DNA from: Bimuria novae-zelandiae CBS 107.79
Taxonomy: Eukaryota; Ascomycota; Dothideomycetes; Pleosporales; Didymosphaeriaceae
DNA length: 64,000 nucleotides
Assembly: GCA_010015655.1 (NCBI GenBank)
Contig: ML976676.1
Coordinates: forward strand, 8,987-72,986
Reading direction: 5' to 3'
How positions within the stretch are numbered: the stretch's first letter is position 1; each line of letters opens with the position of its first letter. Under the pieces are notes generated by a model. The model ran no database searches, had not been told where the DNA came from, and worked only from the letters and a program-made list of their open reading frames with translations. This document shows positions 22,610 through 35,518 of the stretch, in pieces. Position numbers and translations under genes: made by a program.

Positions 22610-23017
22610 TGTTAGGATCCGAGATCCTAGGAAGACTGTGCCGGTTTTGTACTTAACCCCTCGTGTCATTCGCTATGAATGACTGGTTATTACGCGACTA
22701 CGCCGCATGGCGCTAAGTCACGTGACTGCTCTGTAGAGAGCGCACGGCAGAGAGCGCTCGCCAGCGAGTAGTCTGGACTACGTATATATAGGAACGCGAT
22801 AGTAGTCTTCTACTATTATATTTAACCTGTTTATTAATCTATCGTTTAGATCTAAATAAGTAACCTTATTAATTTAATTATACTATACACGCTTTTAATA
22901 CTAACACCCTAGTAATAAGCGTAAGCTATTACTATATACTCTTTTTATCTTATTAGTACTCTTGCCTAAGAACTAACTATAGTCCTTAGGGACTAGCTAC
23001 CCCTAGAAATCTTAATA
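22610..23017 (+). repeat. Gypsy-B 5' LTR
   Basis: Begins TGTTAGGATCC and ends AATCTTAATA. The first 190 bp (U3) are unrelated to Gypsy-A apart from the first bases and a CACGTGA motif, and hold short repeats around GAGAGCGC. The TATA-like ACGTATATATAGG lies at about 22780. From there on (R/U5) it matches Gypsy-A. Confidence 0.93.
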
Positions 23018-23448
23018 TCTTAAACACTCTTAATATAAGTACTATTAAGACCCTTACCTCTTCTATAGCTTCGGACAACTATATCACCCCTATAGGGGAC
23101 AGTAAGAATAAGGCATATAAACCTAACTTATATAATAGTAATTATACCCTCCTTAACACCTAGCTCTTATAGCTAGACCACTACTTCTTTAACTAGAACT
23201 AAGACTTTAAAGATAAAAAGAAAGCTATCTTTAATATAATCTACATGGGAGGAAACGCTAAAGAATAAATTTATTCTTACCTAATTAAGTACTTAGATAT
23301 AGATTACGATAACGAAGACGAAGACTACGTTAATAAATATACTAACGTAATTAATATTATTAAAGACTATAATAACTTTAAAATATACTTTTAGTAAATA
23401 TTTAGAATTACTAATAAGATAGCTATTACTAAACGCGCGATCTAAATA

Positions 23449-23690
23449 TGTTGGCTTTAAACCTGCGCAACACTGCTACGGCTTTCACCGCCATGCAGTT
23501 TGCCTGCGGTTTGTTGCGCAGTTTGCCTGTAGTTTATTACGCTAGTCCTAATTAGGCTAGCAGGGGACAAACCACGCTTAATAAATACTTCTTATAATAG
23601 CCCACCATAATAGATCTGTAATTAAGAATTAAATCAATACCACATCGTTGCAACGAAGTCTTGATCCAACAGCCTATTGCCGTATTAACA
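23449..23690 (+). repeat. Copia-1 5' LTR
   Basis: 242 bp, TGTTGGCTTTAAACC...GTATTAACA. By eye it differs from the 3' copy at about 17 sites, every one a C/T or G/A transition. Confidence 0.95.
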
Positions 23691-23985
23691 CTAATCAGTG
23701 GTTGCTACACCACAGATCGGCAAGATATACTGTGTACAGGGAATCTCAGCGCACGTTTCAGGCTAAGTATTCTAGCGATAGAAGCGGTTAGCGCATGCCT
23801 CCTCCCCTACCAAGGCCCAGGATACAGCATCGCTAGTGCGAAGTACAGGTACGACAAGCTCACTGCTATCCTGTATCAGGATCAGCGGCGCCTCGTATTT
23901 GAAGGATCTCTCCGCCTGGATTGTCCCTACCAAGGCTTAGTTCGGAAGGAGATTTGCGTCAACCACGCTAACTCTTGTTAAATTA
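23691..23985 (+). other. Copia-1 leader of normal base composition
   Basis: Between the 5' LTR and the AT-rich Gag region lies about 300 bp that is barely RIP-mutated. It contains a 106-codon open frame (23661-23981) without recognisable features and a repeated CCCTACCAAGGC (about 23805 and 23925). It is probably untranslated leader; a coding role is not supported. Confidence 0.5.
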
Positions 23986-26900
23986 CACTAATTACAGGCC
24001 CACATTTAAAACGCTATTATAAAGTACACCTAAACAAAGGATCGCTCGTGGTACCTAGACAAGACAATCTATAAGGACTAGTACGCTAACTAAGATTTTA
24101 ACATCGCTAACGCTACCGTTAATACAGATAAACTTAACACTATAGTTATTAACTAGATAATATAGGTGGAAGAAGATAATATATTCGACCTATTTCTACT
24201 ACTTAAGTTTAAGGAGTATTTCGAGAATTTTACCCGCGATCTCTTTAACAGCATTAACAAGCGCATCTAAAAAGCACTTAAAGAGCTCCTCTACTAGTAA
24301 GGTATCTATATTAAGTAAGGTAATAGTAATAATCTCCTTAACTAATTCGCAGAACTCCTTATATTAACCGCCGTCTTAAAATGGCCTGCCAAGTATCTTA
24401 AGCTTATAAGACTCTGCGAAGGCTTCAAGTGCCACTAGATTATAGATAATAAAGAATAATAGCGGTAGTAGCGAGCTCCGCTAGGTGGAGGATTATTATT
24501 ATTATTATAACCTGGATTTACGCCTTTGTAGAACAACTCTTATTTGCTTACTAACCTCGCCAAGTTATAAACGCCGGAGCAAAAGTATTTAGGTGACAAA
24601 TATAATATCCTTAAGACAAAGATTAAGGTGTTTAACGACCTTTACACTAAGGTTAGGATTAATAAAGATAAGTAGTATAAAATGGCACTCTCTGTTATGC
24701 TTACTAGCCAAGCGCTTTAGTATTACTACGATTACATTACTCCCTAGGCGCTTACGCTTACTTATAATATAATGCTTAACAAGCTGCGCACGTACTTTAA
24801 CACTACATAAGCTTACTAGATGTACCTCTAGGAGTGGCATAGCACTACGCTTAAGAGCGTTATAACTACTAACCTTAAGAAAGACCCTATAAAGCGTTTT
24901 AAAATAGTTATTAGTAAGATAAACATGCTCTATTAGGCACTATTATAGGACTAGGGTAAGAGCTATAATTAGCATTTGCTTACGTAATAGCTCCTTAGCG
25001 CATGTTGTGGCATTAAAGTAACTACTATGGCTTACTTAAAGCTAGCGACTATATTTAAAGGTGTCGCTGCAGATCTCCGCAACGTAGTTAGTATATAGTT
25101 AAGCTATTATCCTAATAGCCAGTTTCTATCACGAGATGCAGATGAGCAGTATTACACTAATTGCTACTATATCTATAATAATTAACAAGCTACAGGATTA
25201 TTAGATAATAACTACTATAGCCGCCGCTATTAAGGTTAAGGCGGATCGCGCGGCAATTAATTTAATAATAATAACTATTAGTTAAACTATTTAGGTAATT
25301 GCTATAATAAGACATGCTTTATCTATAAGTAGCCTAAGTGCTAGTTAACTTAATACTTAAAGAAGGAGCGCATGGAGCATCGCTAACGCTATAACTAATA
25401 CGCTTAAAATAATTCTAATGCCCCGAGCTATAAAGAGTTTCTCGCTAGCTATAAAGGCATAGAGCTTAAAGACAGCGATAGCAGCGATAATAATGCTAGT
25501 AATAATAATATTAAAGTATATTTTACTAACTAAGTCTACTTAACTGTATCCTGTAGTAAGGTTAACGGCGACGCTATTGTCTCTAGCCTTAATAACGCTG
25601 CCGCACTTTATATAATTATAGGCGATAATCTTTATATCTCTAGCAAAGCAAATAAAGATGCTTAACTTTTCTTATTTAATTCATGCTACGGCGTAGATAT
25701 CTTTTAAGGTATTATGCCTAACACTAGTGTAGCTGGTGTCTTAACTACTAGCAAGACATAAGTAAAGGCGCTGTAGCTTATCTAACTATTTATAGTTATT
25801 AATAAGTCTACCGCAGGACGTTGTTAAATCTAATTTAGAGATAATCTAGAGTGTTTCTCCCTTAGCGACGTTAATGTCAGCACGCTATTTAGTATAATTA
25901 CTTTTATAGTAATACTAACTAATACACTATTTCTGCTCTGTTTAAATAATATAGATTATTATAGTATCTTCTTTAACAACATCGACAATATGCTCGTTTA
26001 AGGTGGCAAAGAATTCCTAATTGTCTGTAAATAGGAATATCTATGGCTCCTGCTTAATAAACAAGAGACTGTTATTTACTACTTAACCGAGACTAAGCTG
26101 CGCTAGCTTTACTAACGCTTTAGCTATCTTACTATTAGATAACTGCACAAGATCCTTAGCAAAGCAGGCCATGAAGACATTAATAAGTACTGTTACTAGT
26201 GTTAAATCTATAGCAAAGCACCTGGCCGTTTCCGCTTTACTATTCGTAATAACATGGACTTTAACTTATGCGTTATTATTAATATAATATATATTAATTA
26301 GAAACCAGTGCTCTACGTAGTTAATAAAGCCACAGCTTTTCAAGCTGCTCAATTCATGCTAAATATCTAGGCAAACACTACTTAGGATCTCCTTCGCGTA
26401 ATGTGGATCGACATGTACGTTAGTCCTCTTAACGTTATTAAGACAGATGCTAGCAAGAACTTTATTACTAATAAGTTTATTAACAACGCTATGTTACTTA
26501 TAATCGAGGTTAAGGAAGTCCTAGTAGAGGTATATTATTTAATTAGTAAGGTTAAGCGCTATTATGCTCCTATCCGCCGTGCTTATGGGGTAATCTCTGC
26601 GGACGTTGGACGCACAACCGCTCCCGAATATATCTTATAGATAGCTGTTAAGGCTGTTAATAACACCGTAAGTCCTAACGGACTTGTCTTAACTTTTCTT
26701 GTCTTTAGAGCATATCCTTGCCTGTTAAAGAAATTACTACTATTGCTATCTATTACTACCCGCGGCGCTGCAGTGCGTAAAGCAATAGCTAAAGTGCGTA
26801 AGATTAAGGCAAAGCGCTAAGTTAATAAGGCTCTTATAACTCGTAATAGTCCTAACGTAACTAATATCTTACTATTGCCTATCCTAAGTAGCGTTAAGGT

Positions 26901-29900
26901 CTAGCGAGAGAACTATAGATAGTCTAGCCCGCATTAGATAATTGCCCTCTACGTTAATAAGTAATCTGTAGTTATTAAAATTAATAATAAATAAGTTACC
27001 TTCCGCATTACTGCAGTGCGCCCGTATTATGTAAATAATACAACTATTATTACCCCTCTCGCAGAGGGCAAGGATAATAGTGGCTCTAATAATAATTTTA
27101 CTCTTATTATAGAGGAGCCCGCGCCTAAGCGTAAGCGCGGTAGGCTAAAAGGCTTAAGTAATAAGCTAAAACCTAATAAAGTTATAACTACTATAGTTAA
27201 CCTTAATTAACGTAAGCGTGATAATCTTGTCCTGGCTAAGAAGCTACGAGCAGTTAGCAAGATTATAATACTAAAATAACTATTTAAAGTATCTATAAAG
27301 GTAGAGATTAACGCTCTTATAACACAAAGTATCTTTTGCTTTAAGAAGTATAGTCCTTACTATTATAATAAGGTCTGTATCTTTAAGTTACGTATTATTA
27401 ATAAAGTTAAGGGCAAGACTACTAATTGCCCGTATAAGAAGTCTTATCTTATTATCTAAGGATACGCTAATAACAATAAGAAGCTTGTCCTAACATAGTC
27501 TCTTACTATTTAGCGTGCAAGCTAGCGTGTGATTATTGCTCTAGCACTATTACTGTTAAAGCTAGGCATGTACCTCTGGCTCCGTGACATCACTCAGGCC
27601 TATACGCAATCGGATGATCCACTCTAGCGTACTATTATGGCTGACATACCAGCCTAGCTTAAGGAAAGTTATCCAACAAACATAGTTATAGTTATTATTA
27701 AGCCGTTATACGGCATTGCTAAAGCAGGTGCCTATTAGTGGTTAACGTATAATAAATACCACACCAAGACTCTCTATATAGTAATATCTACTTATAATCT
27801 ATACCTACTTATTAGTAAGGCTAGTAATACGTGCTTTAGCATTATTAGCATGCAAACTAACGACACGCTTAGTTTGTCTAACAAAGCTTTTACAGACCTT
27901 AAGGACTAAGAGCTATATTTTAAAGCTAAGCCTAAGTAGTTTCTCTTACCAAACGCGCAAATTAACTTTAATAGCTATATTATTAAGCTTAATAATAATA
28001 ATCGCGCCATTACTCTGCGCCAGAAGAAGCAAGGCGAAAAGCTAGAAATAGCTAATAATAAGTAATTATATATTTAACAGCGCGCTTGAGGTGCTTATAT
28101 TGCGATAATTTATTAACCTAAGGCGAGCTTTAACCTCGCCGCCGCAGCCTAAGCGAGTGAGCCTATAAAAGAAGAAATTGCTAGATTAAATAAGCGCATT
28201 ATTTAGTAGAAGGAGAATATTACTCGCGGCCTTAACTTTATCCTACTAGACTTAAGTAACTTAAAGCTGTACGCCTTTATTAACGCATTATTTACTAATA
28301 ATAAGGACATGTTATTATAAATAGGCTTCGTGATCACGCTTAGTAATAAGACTAAAGATAGCGATTATAACTTTAAGTTTACTAGTAATATTATCTACTA
28401 GTTATCTATTAAGTGTAAGCGCGTCACTCGCAGCGTTCTTGCATTTAAGATCCAGCACCTTCACCAACTTCTAAATTTTAAGAACCTGTTAAAATCTGTA
28501 TATTTTTTATTAGATTTAATCTTGAAATTACCTAAAACCTATCTCTACGCTATCCTCTGCCCCTATAGTACCTGTAGCTAGTAAATAATAGCATGGAGAC
28601 GCCTGCAAGACTCCCCCTAAAAGCCTCTATAGTAACCCGCCCCGCCAACCTAGAGTTAGCGAGGCACCTTAATATAAGCCACCCTTTAAGAAGATAGCCA
28701 CAGTAGCATGTAGCAGTAATACTATGTCTTAACCTAGGTGGAGGAGTGCAGACTAGAAACGCGCCAGCTACTACTATAGTAACTAAAGCCCTAATAACCT
28801 ATATTACGGCCGCCAAACAAGCTGCCGCCACCTAGGAGGCTATAATCTACACCCTAGCACAGGCTATAGATAGCTGCCTTAATACCTATAAGCTTCCTAA
28901 AGAGTAGGTAGTTACTAACGCCCTCTGCTAGCGCGTTATATAGGCCCTAAAAAACTCTACCTTAGCGCTAAGCCTCTTGCGCATAGACTATACTAAGAGT
29001 ATTAATACTAATGCTAGCACTAGTGCTAGCGATAGTAGCTATAATTATAGTAGGGCTACGAGGCTAAGAATATAGGCAAATATAGCTACTAGCGCGAACC
29101 TCTTAAGTACAGGGTATACTACCTCTAGTAGTAACTAGAGTAGCACTAGGGCTACTACTAATAGACACACTTGCTATAGTTAAAGTAATACTAAGAACCC
29201 TAGAATCCTTATCACCGTGCCTGCGCCGGAGCGGCTCTTATAGAGCTTACTATATATAATTAGAAAGGCTATTTACGACACGCTAGGCCTTAACCTTAGC
29301 GCTATACCTAGCGCCTTAAAGATTAAGACAGGATAGGCCGTTACCCCCGCTAATAATAAGACAAGAGACAGCCTTATAGAACAGGGAAAGAAAGATTTAA
29401 TAATAAGCGCTATAGAAGGCAGCATAGCTAAGCTACTATAGAAATAGTTTAACTATGCTATACCTAACGTCTCTAGCGCGTACTAATTCTTGCTAGGCCC
29501 AAAGGTACCAGTTACACACGACATAATAGAGGATAAGGTAGCCGTATAAACAGGCTTACTACCTGCTAACTATAGATAGTTAAGGCATAGCGCTAATAAA
29601 GACAGAACTATTACTTAGATTATCTCCTTTATAAAGAAAGTGCAATAATTTAGGCTCCTAGGTAATAGTAGCGCCTTAAGGGAGATTATTAAGACCCTAG
29701 CTATATAATAACACGACCTAGGCTACTAAGACTACTATAACCTACTTAAATGCGTGCGCCTCCCCCGCTGTAATAACTGTGATAAGAAATAAGAGGACTA
29801 TATAGGCCCCCTAGGCTTAGGATGCACCTATCTAGTATAGTGCGCTAACTATCTTAGCCTATATTAGGTAGGATATATTAACTGCCTAGCAGCGCCTTGC

Positions 29901-32616
29901 CAAGTTAATAAGCAGGTTATTAGGCTAACGAGGAGGGAGATAAGCACATACCGCCGCGCTAGTTATTAGGCCTATAAGCACGCTAACCGCCCGTCCCTAA
30001 GTACTAAAACAGAGGTAGCAACCGCGGCAGCCCAGGACAGCTCACCAAAGCTCCGTGATGGCCTATATAGTGCCCCCGCTGCCTCTAGCTTACATTTAGC
30101 AGGCGCAGCAACAACGCTAGTAAACGCTAATAAGTAACGTAATCTAGGAATAGAGGCGTTAATAAGGCCCTCTACTTGCCCACAACGCTCTACTTATATC
30201 CCTAAGAACCTAAATCTAGTAGTAATATTGGCGCGCAGCGTTGCGCCACCTTAAAATTATATAGCTTTATTCTTATTAGAGAGAGACATAAGTATAAGCG
30301 ACAAGAATAATCTCTTATATTAAGTATACCTTTATAGAGATAAAGGACTCCCCTTAGGGAGCATAATATATAAGTTAACTAGATAAATATAGGGCGAAGC
30401 TCGCCTAGCTATATTATAGCCCTAGAACTCGCTTTTTAAGAAGGTATTAATGTAGTATATATATAGGAGCTGGCTACGTGGCCTGGCACTCGCACCTTAA
30501 ACCACCTAAGCTACTAGCTATACCTACCTATTAATAGCTAGGACGACCTCTAGTATAGGGAGACATAGAGACCTAGAGTCCTTATCTACACGCTAAAAGG
30601 CGCATAGCTCTACATCACGACTATAGCGCCCCTGTAGGACAGGGACAGATAATGGATTTAGGTTAATAGGGTCTCTATCCTCAACATCTATAGGCAGCCT
30701 TAGACTACACTAGTCCTAAAGTATGTTACAGACCTTACCCCCCTAGCAAGATGCCTAGTAAGGGGAGACTTTAACACTAAGCACGATATATTTAAGCCTA
30801 GTATTACTACCTTATAAGGCGGCGCCAAGCTTACGCGCTAGGCCACAGTTAGCGGCATGGACTATATTAGAAAACCTGGCAGAGCCACCTATAGAGCTGG
30901 CCACGTCCTAGACCTTAGCTTTTCTAATATTACCTTTGCTAAGACGGAGGTGCGCGACGACCTGCACTGTGGCTTTAATTACGCTACCCTAGTTATAATA
31001 CTATTAGGTAGAGGCACACTAAGCTATAAATAATATTACCTTAGGCTTCCTAGAAAGAAGCTTCTTCCTTTTACCTAGCTAGTTATAATAGGTATGCTAT
31101 AGCTACCCTTAATAGTAGTAGCTTTTAACCTACGCTAGGTAGAAGAGTGCGCTATAGCGCTAACCTTATTACTCTAAGATACTCTATATAAAACTAGCTA
31201 CCTAAAAAGGGATAGCAGGAAGGCGGTACCTTAGTAGATAAACAAGTGCGCTAACGCCAGGCGCCTGCACCTTAAGTCTAGACAGGGCTACATAGGCACC
31301 TAGACCCTAGAGACTTGTAGCTTTCTAACTATAGTAAGAAAGGCTAAGAGATAATACTAGCAATATACTATTAATAGCGTAAAGGAGGACTCTAACCTCT
31401 TTCGAATTATAGGCTAGCATAAGCTAGAGCTAATAAGACTAGACCCGCCGCTAGCCTACAAGGGGCGCTATATTACTAACCCGTAGGAGAAAGCAGAGAC
31501 GCTTAGATAAGTAATATTTTACTATTTTAATAATAGTAATAACCTACTAAAGGCTCTAGAACCTAACGTTTAAGAATTATAGGGCTATTATGCCCTCCCC
31601 TAAGACCTATACCTTTCCCCTAAAGAGGTTAAGCGTAATATAATAAGAGTCTTAAGCACTTTACCTAGCATAGATAAGATTACTATCTGCATGCTTACCG
31701 CATGCTAGCACTATATTTAAACGTATCTTACTAGCCTATACTAGCGCTGTCTAGTCTTTAGCTATTTCCCCTACGCGTGGAGGGTCGCAGAGGTCGTTAT
31801 AATACCTAAGATAGGTAAAAAGGATAAATTCTCCCCTAGATTATAGAGACCTATCGCCCTGCTATCCTGCCTTAGTAAGGGCCTAAAGAGAATCTTAGCA
31901 AGGAGATTTGCCAGCACTGCTATAGCACATGGCATACTAAGCCCCTAACACGGGGGGGCTCTCCCTAAGAGATTAGCCATGGACCTAGTAGCCGCTTTTA
32001 TATATAACGTAGAGGACGCCTTCTCTAACGGCCAGCACGTTACTATAGTTACTATAGACGTCTAAGGCGCCTTTAACGCACTTCTTAAAAATTAACTTCT
32101 ATATAGGATAAAGGCCTAAGGATAACATAATAGCGCCTTTTTAATTATAAAAAACTTCCTCTAGGACCGTCGCGTCTAAGTGCGATTAGGAGAAGCTACT
32201 ATAGCGCCCTACCTAGTATAGTGCGGGACGCCGCAGGGCTCACCACTATCACTAGTGCTGTACACACTTTATCTAGCAGAGCTACTTTAGCAAGACCCTA
32301 CCAGGCGCTTTAGGTACGCAGACGATATCTGCCTCTATAAGCAATCCTACTCCCTAGACTAGAACGTGGAAATACTGGTAGAAGATATAGGCGCTATAAA
32401 TTCCTAGGGAGACGCTAATTACGTGGTATTTACCCTAAAGAAACTCGAAATAATACACCTAACTAAGTAGAAAAGTAACTATTCGCCACCTATTTAGATT
32501 AACAATTAGCTTATCCTCTAACCTATACTACTAGATAAGGCGCTACGCTAGCTAGGTGTTTACTTTAATAAAAAGCTTAATTTTAAAACACACGTTGTTA
32601 CCTGCGTAGCTAAAGG

Positions 32617-32963
32617 TGTCAGATTGGAGGGGTAATCTGATGAGATGAAAAGATGATGATTGATTGAGATGAATTGAGGTATGAATTCTGTGTTAATTGT
32701 GTCCTGTTTTCCTAAGAGGTCTAGGACTCTGCCTTTTATCTTTAGGTTGCCTGCCTAGATATCCCTTGCTTCATTCCTTGCGTCATTCCTTGCGCGTTGA
32801 GCGAGGGCGGAATGCAAGGGCGGAATGCAAGGGCGTAAGTGCGCCAGCCTCCTTGCATATGCAAAGGACCATGTGATTAGACATACCCCCTCAGCATGGG
32901 CGGAATATACGGGCGTAAGTGCGCCAGCCTCCTTGCAGATGTAAAGGGCCATGCAATCGGACA
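32617..32963 (-). mobile_element. Solo LTR 3 (347 bp), nearly free of RIP, with an internal duplication, inside the LINE
   Basis: Perfect duplication AAAGG at 32612-32616 and 32964-32968. On the minus strand it begins TGTCCGATTGCATGG and ends CCAATCTGACA, the same ends as solo LTR 4, so the two are one family in opposite orientation. The GGGCGGAAT...GGGCGTAAGTGCGCC...CCTTGCA block is present twice, each copy followed by an LTR-start-like sequence (about 32870-32890 and 32945-32963), which explains the greater length. It interrupts the LINE after its reverse transcriptase. Confidence 0.9.
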
Positions 32964-33415
32964 AAAGGACGCATAGTCGCACAGCACATCTATAGCCTTG
33001 TTAGGATCTAGCACGGCCCACCAGCCAGCTTACTACGCAAAGTAGTAATCTCATGCGTACTGCCACGCCTACTATATAGAAACAAGGCCTAGTATAGAGG
33101 GCGCACGAAGCCCCCCAAGATTATAAGAGCTGCGCAGAACCAAAAGGTTAGCACACGATTTGGGTGGCATATCGCCGCCCTGGAAAAGGCCCTTATAATA
33201 GCGGTCAGAGGCGTTGTCCCCGCCTACTGTACTACGCCTACTGCCACGCTGTATAGAGACGCAGGCATTCCCTTAGTAGCTACGGCGCTTAAAGAGTGTA
33301 AGGCGAGGTTTGCTATACGCCTGCACTACGTTAATAAAGGTCACCCGCTTATAGCGCGCACGTGACTGACTATAGTATATAAAGGAAGAGGCGCTAGACG
33401 CCCGCAGCGCCTATA

Positions 33416-35516
33416 CCGTGTCCGTGCGCGTAACGATCGGATTCGCGTAACGATCGCCGAACACCAAACCACCTCAACCTTCAGCGCGTCATAATTCTAT
33501 CAACATGGATCCAATTCAAGCTGCGATTAATAAAATCGAATCGCTAAATCCAGGAGAACGCTTTACTTATGCTAAAATAGCGCGTAGGCATAGTGTTAAT
33601 CGCAATACCCTATCGCGAAATCATAGAGGGGTTCAATCGTCGCGAACAACTAAGAGAATTAATCAACAAAAGCTCAACGTCCAGCAAGAGGAGGAGCTTG
33701 TACGATATATCAAAAGACTCACAGAGAGACATATACCTCCCACTAGAGAGATGATACAGAACTTCGCCTCTACGATAGCAAAGGAGCCAGTTAGCGAGAG
33801 CTAGGTTACGCGCTTTATCAACCGACACAGCATTTATCTCATCTCACAATGGACGGTCGGCATGGACAGCAATCGCCATAAAGCTGATTTAGAGGATAAA
33901 TATCGCTTCTATTTCCAATTTCTACACAGCAAGATGGATTAATATCATATAGATCCTCGTTATATCTACAATATGGATGAGAAAGGCTGCCTGATTGGTA
34001 TCGTTGGTAGATCAAAGAGGATATTCAGCAGACGAATGTGGGAGAAGAAGGAGGTTAGGGCATCACTCTAAGATGGCAATCGCGCATGGATCACGCTCCT
34101 GGCATGTATCTGCGCTGATGGATCAGCTCTGCCGCCAAGCCTTATCTATGAGGCCGCTAACAAGGGCATCCAATCAAGCTGGGTAGAGGATATCAAGGCA
34201 GGAGAATACGAAGTCTTTATCACCTTATTATCCTCTAGCTAGACGAACAACGATATCGGGCTTGCCTAGCTTAAGCAGGTGTTTGATTGCTGTATAAAAG
34301 AGAAGACTTAATAATCCTATTAACTTTTAATTATAGACGGCCACGGATCTTATGTTACTATAGACTTTATTAACTATTATAATAAGCATAGAATCCTGCT
34401 TGCTATCCTGCCTCCTTACTTAATTTATACGCTTTAGCTACTTAATATTACGATATTTAAGCCTCTATTAATAGCGTACTTAGTAGAGCTATCACGATAC
34501 CTTCATAGAAGCCAGGGCCTAGCTTCTATTACTAAAGACGACTTCTTCCCCCTATTCTAGAATGCGTGGAAGGCCTCCTTTAAGAAATTAACTATCCTCA
34601 GCTCTTTTAGAGCCACAGGCATATCACTACCTAATCCTAATCTTATCCTTAATAGGTTCACGCAGGATCAAGAATCAGGCGATAGCTCTTTATTAGGGCT
34701 TAGCGATCATGATTAGAGAAAGGTGGATAGGCTTTTACGATTAGCAGTAAAGGAACAGGGTAGTTAAGATATAAAGAAGCTTCGTCAATCGCTCCACTAT
34801 CTATCTATCTAAAATAAGCTGCTTAAGCATGACAACGATAGGCTTAGGCAGGCGCTATCTATTAAGAAGAAGCGTAAATAGAAGGGTAAAGCTCTTAACC
34901 TTTAACAGCGCTAGGAGTATTATAGTAGGGCTATTTTATAGTCACTAAGGAAAGTAAGGGAGGCATATATTTATTAATTAATTAAGGAGCAAGAGGATAA
35001 GTAACAGCAGCTTTAAAAAGTAAAGATAGCAGAGCTAAAGAAGGTAGCTAAGCTATACAAGGAGAAAATATAGCAGGAAAAGCGTGCTGCGCGAGAGGCA
35101 GCTAAGAAGGCGAAGGAGGAGGAGAGGGTTAAAAAGGCTGCTCAGCGCGCTGCCCAGAAGTCTGCCCACGACGCTGAAAAAGCTCTACAACTATCCCAAA
35201 AGGGTAAGAGAAAGGCCTCTCAGTCATCTCTATAGAGCAGAAAGCGTCAAAAACGTGGTGTTAATACTACAAATATTGGGGAGGCCTCAGAGGGCGCATC
35301 TGCTGCCCCAACCAAATCTACACGCAGCGGCCGCGACGTCAAGCTTCCTAATAGATATAAATAGTGAAAATCAATCGCAAGGATCTATATAGTAATTAAC
35401 TAGAAAATCTTATAATAATACTAACTGTGGGTGGCTCTATTGCCTTATTGCTAATAGAGCTATTCTGGTGTTCGGCGATCATTACGCGAATCCGATCGTT
35501 ACACGCACGAATACGT
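33416..35516 (+). mobile_element. Pogo-3 DNA transposon inside the LINE
   Basis: Inverted ends of about 49 bp (left CCGTGTCCGTGCGCGTAACG..., right the complement of ACGTATTCGTGCGTGTAACG...) flanked by TA at 33414-33415 and 35517-35518. Each end holds the 12-mer GCGTAACGATCG or a close variant twice. Total 2,101 bp. The right-hand TA is shared with Pogo-4, which begins immediately after it. Confidence 0.92.
33505..35364 (+). pseudogene. Pogo-3 transposase (CENP-B-type HTH plus DDE_1), broken by stops
   Basis: ATG at 33505. A psq-type HTH (residues 1-60, TYAKIARRHSVNRNTLSR) and a Tc5/CENP-B HTH (about 65-140, EEELVRYIKRLTERHIPPTR) lead to a DDE_1 domain: YNMDEKGCLIGI holds the first catalytic Asp, then LACICADGSALPP and IQSSWVEDI. 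The first 800 bp carry only a few TAG/TAA codons (first at 33802); the second half is heavily mutated. There is no frameshift in the first half. The C-terminus is a Lys/Ala-rich helix followed by SGRDVKLPNRYK and TAG at 35362-35364. It may have been among the later RIP targets. Confidence 0.88.
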
Positions 35517-35518
35517 TA

